Shown here in pieces: positions 51,255 through 57,692 of a stretch of 64,000 nt of DNA. How positions within the stretch are numbered: the first letter of the stretch is position 1; each line of letters opens with the position of its first letter. This DNA comes from Nocardioidaceae bacterium (GTDB lineage Bacteria > Actinomycetota > Actinomycetes > Propionibacteriales > Nocardioidaceae): NCBI GenBank assembly GCA_030447865.1, contig JAUJOD010000001.1, forward strand, positions 1,303,652-1,367,651, given 5' to 3'. The position numbers and the translations under genes are program-made. Below the pieces are notes generated by a model. The model did not search any database and was not told the origin of the DNA. It was given only the letters and a program-made list of their open reading frames with translations.

Positions 51255-51301
51255 GGCGGCGTCGGCTGACAGTCTATCGGCTACGCGGGCTGAACGGTCG
51301 C

Positions 51302-51307
51302 TAGTCT
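51302..51307 (+). promoter_or_regulatory. -10 element TAGTCT, leaderless
   Basis: TAGTCT ends 7 bp before the ATG at 51314. Confidence 0.55.
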
Positions 51308-51313
51308 GCAGCC

Positions 51314-52051
51314 ATGACCGACATGGAGTTGGGTTCTTCCGACGGCGCGCTGTCGGATGCGGCGGAGGGTCCGCCCTCTCCGCTGGACGCCGACCCGGCC
51401 TACCGAGTCGCCGTCGTTGACCTGCTTGGGGGCTTGGCCTACTCGGAGCTCAGCGCTTTCGAGCGGCTGACCGAGGACGCGACAACCGCCCCGACGCTGC
51501 AGGACAAGGTGGCCCTGGCTGCCATGGCGGTGCGCGAGTTCGGGCACTTCGAGCGGCTGCGTGACCGGCTCCTCGAGCTGGGCGCTGACCCGTTTGCCGC
51601 GATGGAGCCGTTCCACGCCCCAGTTGACGCCTTCCACGCGCACACGGCGCCGTCGGACTGGTTCGAGAGCCTGATCAAGGCCTACGTCGGTGACGGCCTG
51701 GCCGCTGACTTCTACCGGGAGATCGCGGCGTACCTCGACGCCGCCACCCGGGACCTGATCCTGACCACGTTGGACAACACCGGTCAGTCGGAGTTCGTTG
51801 TCGATCGGGTACGTCGAGCGATCGAGGCCGATCCGAAGATCGCTGGCCGCCTAGCACTGTGGGGGCGGCGACTGATGGGTGAGGCGCTCAGCCAGGCACA
51901 GCGCGTCGCGGCAGAGCGAAACGCCCTGACGGCGCTGCTTGTCGGCGGGGTCGACCGGCCGGGAATGGATCTTGCTGCGATCGCGCGCATGTTCGGGCGG
52001 CTGGCCGAGACGCACACCGCGCGCATGTCCACACTCGGCCTGCGGGCCTAA
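51314..52051 (+). CDS. ferritin-like fold protein (MiaE-like)
   Basis: 245 residues, mostly helical. Acidic/His pairs at helix positions (AYSELSAFERL, AVREFGHFERLRDRL) resemble the diiron-type four-helix bundle of tRNA-(ms2io6A)-hydroxylase-like proteins that sit next to DUF3107 in actinobacteria. Whether iron binds is not certain from sequence. Followed by a strong bidirectional terminator. Confidence 0.78.
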   Translation: MTDMELGSSDGALSDAAEGPPSPLDADPAYRVAVVDLLGGLAYSELSAFERLTEDATTAPTLQDKVALAAMAVREFGHFERLRDRLLELGADPFAAMEPFHAPVDAFHAHTAPSDWFESLIKAYVGDGLAADFYREIAAYLDAATRDLILTTLDNTGQSEFVVDRVRRAIEADPKIAGRLALWGRRLMGEALSQAQRVAAERNALTALLVGGVDRPGMDLAAIARMFGRLAETHTARMSTLGLRA

Positions 52052-52104
52052 AGCATCCGCCACGGAGGTCACGTCGCCTGACGCCTCCGGCCGCCGCCCG
52101 CACA

Positions 52105-52152
52105 ACGACGAAGGGCGGCCCCTTGGCTGGAGCCGCCCTTCGTGTCGTCGTG
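52105..52152. terminator. bidirectional intrinsic terminator
   Basis: ACGAAGGGCGGC (52108-52119) pairs perfectly over 12 bp with GCCGCCCTTCGT (52132-52143), loop 12 nt; flanking ACG/TCGT could extend it. It lies between convergent genes. Confidence 0.8.
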
Positions 52153-52161
52153 CGGACTTCG

Positions 52162-52452
52162 TCAGACTCTGCGACTGGTGTTCTTACCGAGAACCGTGGA
52201 GGCGATCATGGTCAGAACCACTGCCGTGATGATGTAGACAGCCCACCGAACCCAGTCGACGCCGGCACTGCCGTCACCGCCGAAGATCCCGTAAATGACT
52301 GCGCCGAGCAGGACACCACCGATGCCGCAGAGCAGAACTGCCCAGATCGGGATGTTGTCCTTGTCACCGGGTGCAATGAATTTGCCTAGGACACCAATGA
52401 TGGCGCCGATGATGATGAGTGCGATCCATTCCCCGACTGTGTTAGGCCACAT
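52162..52452 (-). CDS. GlsB/YeaQ/YmgE family stress membrane protein
   Basis: 96 residues with three membrane helices: WIALIIIGAIIGVLGKFIAPG, IWAVLLCGIGGVLLGAVIYG and WAVYIITAVVLTMIASTVLG. The GxxxG-rich pattern is typical of transglycosylase-associated stress proteins. ATG 52452 is preceded by AGGGAGGT; a longer frame to 52524 is not supported. Confidence 0.88.
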   Translation of the reverse strand: MWPNTVGEWIALIIIGAIIGVLGKFIAPGDKDNIPIWAVLLCGIGGVLLGAVIYGIFGGDGSAGVDWVRWAVYIITAVVLTMIASTVLGKNTSRRV

Positions 52453-52595
52453 CAGGTTCGACCTCCCTAATCCGTTAAGCCACACCGCAGGGTGTGGCCG
52501 CCGCAGAACGCGGTTCGTTGGCAATCATCCTGTAGTTACCCGCTAATTGCCACTTCAGTCACGCATGCACCACTCGGCGTGTCGCGGCCGCGAGA

Positions 52596-52823
52596 TCAGA
52601 GCGTGCCGAACCCGACTCGGCGACCCGTCTCGCCGACGATCTCGACGTACGCCAGTTTGTCTGTCGGCACGAGCAGCGTGCGCCCTTTCTGGTCGCTCAG
52701 GACCACCAGGTTGGCGTCGTTGTCAAGCGCGTCTGAGACGGCGCGGTGCACGTCCTCGGTTGAACCGCCGGTCTCCAGACTGATCTCGCGGCTGGCGTGG
52801 GTGACGCCGATTCTGACCTCCAC
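52596..52823 (-). CDS. DUF3107 family protein
   Basis: 75 residues from GTG 52823 (VEVRIGVTHASREISLETGG), ending TGRRVGFG. Small alpha/beta protein of the Rv3208A/TB9.4 type, function unknown. A clear ribosome site (GAGAGAGGA) lies 5-6 nt upstream. The gene sits between the GlsB-like and TetR genes, as in mycobacteria next to Rv3208. Confidence 0.88.
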   Translation of the reverse strand: MEVRIGVTHASREISLETGGSTEDVHRAVSDALDNDANLVVLSDQKGRTLLVPTDKLAYVEIVGETGRRVGFGTL

Positions 52824-52918
52824 GTGAGTCCTCTCTCCGCTCGAGATGGGGCAACCATGCCGACTGCTGCAGCCGCGCGGTGGTTCGAGCCTAGCGTTGA
52901 GGCAAAGGGTGCAGCGCG

Positions 52919-53539
52919 CTAGTCGAGCCGAGGGAAGCCGCGGATTCCGCGCCAGGCCAGGCTCGAGATGAGCTCGGTCGCTTGGGCTTGAGGGATGTTC
53001 CCGTCGGCGCTTAACCAGAAGCGCGCCGACACCTGGCTCATTCCCACCAAGGCCACCGCCAGCAGCTGCGACGCCGCCGGCGGGAACCCGGTGTCGTCGG
53101 CGATGACCTCCGCGATCGCGTCGGCACACGCCAGCGTGACCCGGTCGACCCGCTGGCGTACGGCAGGCTCACTGGTGAGGTCTGACTCGAAGACGAGCCG
53201 GAAGGCGCCGCCGGGGTTTGCGACGTACGCGTAGAACGCCTCAGTGGTTGCCGCCACCCGCTCCTTGTTGTCCGTCGTGCTCGCCAAGGCCTGCCGGACC
53301 CCCTCGACAACCTGGTCGCAGGCGGTGTCGAGGAGAGCGAGGTACAGGTCGAGCTTGCCGGGGAAGTGCTGGTAGAGGACCGGCTTGGAGACGCCCGCCC
53401 GGTCGGCGATGTCGTCCATGGCGGCGGCGTGATAACCCTGGGCCACGAACACGTCGAGAGCCGCCTCGAGCAGCTGCGCCCGGCGCGCGTTGCGGGGCAT
53501 GCGGCCGGTGCGGTGGCGTTCCGCGGCGGAGGTCGTCAC
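52919..53539 (-). CDS. TetR family transcriptional regulator
   Basis: 206 residues. The HTH is AMDDIADRAGVSKPVLYQHF (about residues 41-60) after RRAQLLEAALDVFVAQGY. The C-terminal ligand domain is of the type paired with DUF3107 genes (Rv3208-like). Target genes are unknown. TACGAT ends 7 bp before the GTG start, so the mRNA is likely leaderless and the site itself could be an autoregulation point. Confidence 0.9.
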   Translation of the reverse strand: MTTSAAERHRTGRMPRNARRAQLLEAALDVFVAQGYHAAAMDDIADRAGVSKPVLYQHFPGKLDLYLALLDTACDQVVEGVRQALASTTDNKERVAATTEAFYAYVANPGGAFRLVFESDLTSEPAVRQRVDRVTLACADAIAEVIADDTGFPPAASQLLAVALVGMSQVSARFWLSADGNIPQAQATELISSLAWRGIRGFPRLD

Positions 53540-53545
53540 GTCGGC

Positions 53546-53551
53546 ATCGTA
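53546..53551 (-). promoter_or_regulatory. -10 element TACGAT, leaderless TetR gene
   Basis: The minus-strand TACGAT ends 7 bp before the GTG at 53539. Confidence 0.6.
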
Positions 53552-53556
53552 CGTCG

Positions 53557-54477
53557 CTACCTGACCCGGGCCGCGGTCGAGGCGGGCAGTGGTCCGGCGT
53601 AGTCGGCCATGTCGGCCAGCAGCTCTCGATGCGAGGCCAGCCGGCCCAGCACGTCGGCAGCGAGGAACACCAGGTCGGCCGCTGTCCGTGCGTCAGCGAT
53701 CTCGTCCCACGTCAGCGGGGTCGACACGGTCGGGCGGTCGATACCCCGCAACGAGTACGGCGCGATCGTGGTCTTCGCGGCATTGTTCTGGCTCCAGTCG
53801 ATGAAGACCTTGGACCTGCGCAGGCGCTTGTCCATCGAGGCCACCACGAGGTCGGGAAGCGCCTTCTCGAGCTGCTCGGCGAGCCGCTTGGCGTACGCGG
53901 AGGTGTTCTTGGCGCTGGTCGGCTGCACCGGCACGTAAAGCTGCGCGCCCTTGTTGCCAGAGGTCTTGGGAAAGGCGGTCAGCCCGTCGGCCTCGATCAG
54001 CTGCTGCAGCGCCAGCGCCACGTTGCAGCAGTCGATGATGTCTGCGGGGGGTCCCGGGTCGAGGTCGAAGACCACGAGGTCAGCCTCCAGCGGCGTACCC
54101 GACTCATCAACCCGCCACTGCGGCACGTGCAACTCCAGTGCCGCCAGATTTGCCAACCAGACCAGCGTCGGCAGCGAGTCCGCGACGACGTACTCGATCC
54201 CTTCGTCGCCGTGTTCCTTGACGAACACCGTCCGGACGAACTCCGGCGTCCCCCGCGGGGCGTTCTTCTCGAAGAACGGTTCGGCGCTGGTGCCGTTGGG
54301 CCACCGCTTGCGGGTGAGGGGTCGGTCGGCGAGGTGGGGGAGCAGTACGTCGGCGATGCTGGCGTAGTAGTCGATCACCTCGCCCTTGGTGAAGCCGGTG
54401 TCCGGGTAGAGGACCTTGCTGAGGTTGGTCAGCGACACTGTGTGACCGCCGATGTCGACGGTGACCTTCTCAGCCAT
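53557..54477 (-). CDS. stand-alone LigD-type polymerase/primase domain
   Basis: 306 residues equal to the PolDom of bacterial NHEJ LigD. The catalytic aspartates are D138 and D140 (VFDLDPGP). Other conserved segments are NLSKVLYPDTGFTKG near the start, ELHVPQWR and VFIDWSQNNAAKTTIAPYSL. It adds nucleotides, preferably ribonucleotides, at breaks. No Ku or ligase gene is in the window, so partners lie elsewhere. CGACGCT ends 7 bp before the ATG, the same CGCTGAGCGCATG context as tatB. Confidence 0.88.
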   Translation of the reverse strand: MAEKVTVDIGGHTVSLTNLSKVLYPDTGFTKGEVIDYYASIADVLLPHLADRPLTRKRWPNGTSAEPFFEKNAPRGTPEFVRTVFVKEHGDEGIEYVVADSLPTLVWLANLAALELHVPQWRVDESGTPLEADLVVFDLDPGPPADIIDCCNVALALQQLIEADGLTAFPKTSGNKGAQLYVPVQPTSAKNTSAYAKRLAEQLEKALPDLVVASMDKRLRRSKVFIDWSQNNAAKTTIAPYSLRGIDRPTVSTPLTWDEIADARTAADLVFLAADVLGRLASHRELLADMADYAGPLPASTAARVR

Positions 54478-54564
54478 GCGCTCAGCGTCGCACGAGCTGC
54501 CCCTGCCCGCCCGCGCCGGGAGCCTGTCGACGTACCGCCTCAGCCTCCGAGCGGAGCTGGCGGT

Positions 54565-54745
54565 GACCGTCTATCGCGGTATCGCAGTAGACGTACGCCG
54601 TTGGGCAGCCGGACCCATCGTTTACCGGGTTATCGCGGGTAAAGGTACGGCGCTCGAGCCAGCGTGACCGTTTACCGCGGTGTCGAGGTAGACGGACGCC
54701 GCTAGGGGGTTTGAGCAACCGTTTACCGGGTTATCGCGGTAGAAG
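54565..54745. repeat. four units of the 51-bp hairpin repeat superfamily (locus 4)
   Basis: Cores begin at 54568, 54619, 54669 and 54720 (steps 51, 50, 51): CGTCTATCG or CGTTTACCG, then 8-9 nt, then CGGTAGACG or variants. The last unit abuts the 3' end of the DUF559 gene. Bases 54713-54743 are identical to 55857-55887 on the far side of that gene. Confidence 0.9.
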
Positions 54746-54752
54746 AGCTGGA

Positions 54753-55703
54753 TCAGGCGGCGCTGCGGCGTACTGGGAAGTGTTGAGTCCACTCCGCTTT
54801 GAACTTGCGCGGAAGGTTCTTCGCTCCGCGCGCCCGCAACGCGTCACGCACGCGGTTCAACGTCTTGTCGGGCCGAGCGTAGATGTCCTCAGCTCGGACA
54901 ATGATCAACCGCCACCCGAGGTTGTCCAACTCTTCGCGGCGGGCGATGTCTCTGGCCCACTGGGCGTCATCTCGTGCGTGCTGGCGCCCGTCGTACTCGA
55001 TGATGAGCTTCAGCGCGGGGTAACTGAGATCGAACCGCATGAGCACGGCGCCTTCCTCATCGCGCACGGTGAAGTTGACGGCCGGCTCGGGAAGTCCTGC
55101 CAGCACGATAAGCAGCCGTAGCCGCGACTCCATCGGTGAGTCGACGCCGCGCCGAACCAGCGCTGCTGCTCGCCTAGCCAGGCGGGCGCCCTTGCCGCGA
55201 CAACTGGCCGCCGCCTCGATGAGCTGATCCGGGGTGGTGCGTCTCTTGCCAACGAGCGAATCGCCGAGGATGACCAGCTCGACGAGCGACAGCTGCCATG
55301 ACAGGTCGAGAAAGGTCTGTTCCGGCGTCGTGATCGGCATCCCGTCAAAGGTCGTCGTCTTGGCACCCTCTTGAGCGGCGTGGCTCTGGATCCCGCGTCG
55401 CTCGGGACGACGTCCAGCCTTCACGCTGACGTGGGTCAGCGGCTGCTCGGGCACGCAGCCACCCCAGAGATTAGCGGCGGTGAAGTGGCTGACGTACGAC
55501 TCGGCATTGCACAGTCGCAGTGCCGCCTTGGCGCGGATGCTCTGGGTGACCTCGACGGACGAGGCGACGTACAGGTCGTAGAAGACCTGATGGAAGCGCG
55601 GGCCGCGCAAAGCGGTGATGGGGATGCCAGCCGCACGAGCTTCGGCTCGGGTGAACGGCACGGTGGGATCGATGCGCGACCGTTGACGAGGTGGTATGGC
55701 CAT
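54753..55703 (-). CDS. DUF559 (Vsr-like) nuclease-fold protein with AbiEi-like N-terminus
   Basis: About 316 residues from ATG 55703. The N-terminal half resembles AbiEi-type antitoxin/HTH-associated regions (RAEARAAGIPITALRGPRFH; TTPEQTFLDLSW). The C-terminal half is a DUF559 domain: FDLSYPALKLIIEYDGRQHA, then ARDIARREELDNLGWRLIIV, i.e. the D/E...E pattern of Vsr/MutH-like nucleases. Role is unknown. No cognate toxin is adjacent. Starts at 55790 are in frame; CATGCT at the right place favours 55703. The gene is flanked by arrays of the same 51-bp repeat. Confidence 0.72.
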   Translation of the reverse strand: MAIPPRQRSRIDPTVPFTRAEARAAGIPITALRGPRFHQVFYDLYVASSVEVTQSIRAKAALRLCNAESYVSHFTAANLWGGCVPEQPLTHVSVKAGRRPERRGIQSHAAQEGAKTTTFDGMPITTPEQTFLDLSWQLSLVELVILGDSLVGKRRTTPDQLIEAAASCRGKGARLARRAAALVRRGVDSPMESRLRLLIVLAGLPEPAVNFTVRDEEGAVLMRFDLSYPALKLIIEYDGRQHARDDAQWARDIARREELDNLGWRLIIVRAEDIYARPDKTLNRVRDALRARGAKNLPRKFKAEWTQHFPVRRSAA

Positions 55704-55742
55704 GAGCCGAGCATGCAACTGATCGAGCTGCGTCCGCAGTGG

Positions 55743-55764
55743 TTGTCCACAGACTTGGGCGGGC
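55743..55764. promoter_or_regulatory. DnaA-box-like inverted repeat
   Basis: TTGTCCACA (55743-55751) matches the high-GC actinobacterial DnaA-box form. TCCACAG and CTGTGGA form a 7-bp inverted repeat across it (about 55746-55771). It lies just upstream of the DUF559 gene. Chance or a promoter feature is possible; a single site is not an origin. Confidence 0.35.
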
Positions 55765-55810
55765 CTGTGGATCGTCTTTTCGCTCGGCATCGCGGCGCAA
55801 CGGCCGGGGC

Positions 55811-55890
55811 GCCGTCTATCGCGTTACCGCGGTAGACGAACGGCATCAGGCGGTGGGAGCAACCGTTTACCGGGTTATCGCGGTAGACGG
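55811..55890. repeat. two units of the 51-bp hairpin repeat superfamily (locus 5)
   Basis: Cores start at 55813 and 55864 (period 51). The first can pair CGTCTATCGCG with CGCGGTAGACG (11 bp, one G-U); the second pairs CGTTTACCG with CGGTAGACG (9 bp, one G-U). Together with the array at 54565 it brackets the DUF559 gene. The remainder up to moeZ holds only its leader. Confidence 0.9.
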
Positions 55891-56041
55891 ATGACGTGTC
55901 GGCAGGCGGACAGGTATGGGACGCCTCCAGCGCACGAGTTTGGACCCGTAGAGAGCGGGCGCTCGAACTGGGGAACATGGCGGGGCAGCGAGCGGTTGTA
56001 CTGCGCAGAACCTGCACCAGTCGTCGTACGAGGAGAATCAC

Positions 56042-57232
56042 GTGTCGTTGCCGCCCCTGGTTGAGCCGGCCGCTGAGTTGACCACCGATGAGGTACGTCG
56101 CTACAGCCGTCACCTGATCATCCCTGACGTGGGGATGCAGGGGCAGCAGCGGCTGAAGAACGCCAAGGTGCTGGTCATCGGTGCCGGGGGACTCGGTAGT
56201 CCCGCGCTGCTGTACCTGGCCGCCGCGGGGGTGGGCACGCTCGGCGTCATCGACTTCGACGAGGTGGATGAGTCGAACCTGCAGCGCCAGATCATCCACG
56301 GCCAAAGCGACGTCGGGAAGTCCAAGGCCGGCTCGGCGAGGGAGTCCATCGCCGAGGTCAACCCGCTCATCGATGTCGTGGTGCACCAAGAACGTCTCGA
56401 CAACGACAACGTGCTGGCCATCTTCGAGCAGTACGACCTCATCGTCGACGGCACCGACAACTTCGCTACGCGTTATCTGGTCAACGACGCGGCGGTGCTC
56501 CTCGGCAAGCCCTATGTCTGGGGCTCCATCTACCGCTTCGACGGCCAGGCCTCGGTCTTCTGGGCCGAACACGGTCCCTGCTACCGCTGCCTCTACCCTG
56601 AGCCGCCCCCGCCGGGCATGGTGCCTTCATGCGCTGAAGGCGGCGTCCTCGGCGTGCTGTGCGCAAGCATCGGCTCGATCCAGGTCAACGAGGCGATCAA
56701 GCTGCTGACTGGCATCGGCGAGCCGCTGATCGGCAAGCTGATGATCTACGACGCGCTGGAGATGGAGTACCGCAAGCTCAGCGTGCGCAAGGACCCGGAC
56801 TGCCCGATCTGCGGTGCGAACCCCACGATCACTCGGCTGATCGACTACGAGGCGTTCTGCGGCGCGGTCAGCGACGAGGCAGCGGACGCGGCCGCGGACT
56901 CCACCATCTCGGTCACCACCCTGGAGCACTGGCTCAAGGAGCGCGCGAACGGCGAGCGCGACTTCATCCTTGTCGACGTGCGGGAGCAGAACGAGTACGA
57001 GATCAACAGAATCCCCGGCTCGGTGCTCATCCCCAAGGGCGAGTTCTTGACCGGCGCAGCGCTGGAGCAGCTGCCGCAGGACAAGCCGGTCGTGCTGCAC
57101 TGCAAGTCCGGGATGCGGTCGGCCGAAGCGTTGGCGGTCGTCAAAGGTGCTGGGTTCGACGACTCGGTGCACGTCGGCGGCGGCGTCGTGGCCTGGGTAA
57201 ACCAGATCGACCCGTCCCAGCCGTCGTACTAG
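56042..57232 (+). CDS. moeZ: adenylyltransferase/sulfurtransferase MoeZ
   Basis: 396 residues. The N-terminal MoeB/ThiF-like ATP-binding domain has GAGGLGSPALLYLAAAGVG, with DGTDNFATRYLVND and a zinc pair (CPICG plus the earlier CYRCLYPEPP). A C-terminal rhodanese domain (about 295-390) has the catalytic Cys in LHCKSGMRS. It activates the C-termini of small sulfur carriers (MoaD, ThiS, CysO) and sulfurates them for molybdopterin, thiamine or cysteine synthesis. GTG is preceded by GAGGAGAAT. It matches Rv3206c by position. Confidence 0.93.
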   Translation: MSLPPLVEPAAELTTDEVRRYSRHLIIPDVGMQGQQRLKNAKVLVIGAGGLGSPALLYLAAAGVGTLGVIDFDEVDESNLQRQIIHGQSDVGKSKAGSARESIAEVNPLIDVVVHQERLDNDNVLAIFEQYDLIVDGTDNFATRYLVNDAAVLLGKPYVWGSIYRFDGQASVFWAEHGPCYRCLYPEPPPPGMVPSCAEGGVLGVLCASIGSIQVNEAIKLLTGIGEPLIGKLMIYDALEMEYRKLSVRKDPDCPICGANPTITRLIDYEAFCGAVSDEAADAAADSTISVTTLEHWLKERANGERDFILVDVREQNEYEINRIPGSVLIPKGEFLTGAALEQLPQDKPVVLHCKSGMRSAEALAVVKGAGFDDSVHVGGGVVAWVNQIDPSQPSY

Positions 57233-57295
57233 CCTGCGCACCCTGCGACCAGCGCCGCCCGTCGCCGCAGGCCGACTCGGCTCGAGTAATCGCCG

Positions 57296-57652
57296 ATGAC
57301 TGAGGCGCAGAGCGGCAAGGATGCCTCGGAGGCGTACGTCGAGGCGGTGCTCAGGGTGGTCGAGCAGGTCCCGCCAGGGCACGCAACGACGTACTCACTC
57401 ATCGCGGAGGCAGTCGGTCGCAGCGGTCCCCGCCAGGTGGGTCGGGTGTTGGCCATGTACGGCGGCTCCGTCCCGTGGTGGCGAGTCGTGCGGGCCGATG
57501 GCAGCCTGCCGCCCTCCCATCAACCTGCGGCGCTCAGCCGCTACCGGGAGGAGTCAACGCCACTTCGCGGAGCGATCACTGACGCCCGGGCGCTGCGGGT
57601 CGACCTCGGCCGTGCACTCTGGCTGCCGCCGTCACGACCACCGCGGACCTAG
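57296..57652 (+). CDS. alkyltransferase-like protein (ATL) lacking the acceptor cysteine
   Basis: A 118-residue MGMT-related DNA-binding domain. The reactive Cys motif PCHRV of the methyltransferases is replaced by P60-WWRV64 (W61 in place of Cys), so it cannot dealkylate. YSLIAEAVG and RSGPRQVGRVLA resemble the DNA-recognition and wing helices. ATLs bind O6-alkylguanine and recruit nucleotide excision repair. It lies directly before adnA, so the neighbourhood is DNA repair. The gene fits Rv3204 in position. Confidence 0.88.
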   Translation: MTEAQSGKDASEAYVEAVLRVVEQVPPGHATTYSLIAEAVGRSGPRQVGRVLAMYGGSVPWWRVVRADGSLPPSHQPAALSRYREESTPLRGAITDARALRVDLGRALWLPPSRPPRT

Positions 57653-57692
57653 ATCCAGCACTTCTGTCGGCGGCCGCTGCTGAGATGGCCCA

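Noticed and set aside
54753-55703. Toxin-antitoxin system based on the AbiEi-like N-terminus
   Set aside because: No AbiEii-type nucleotidyltransferase or other toxin ORF is adjacent; the gene is monocistronic within repeats.
55743-55771. Replication origin suggested by a DnaA-box-like TTGTCCACA
   Set aside because: A single site with no cluster, no dnaA/dnaN and no AT-rich stretch.
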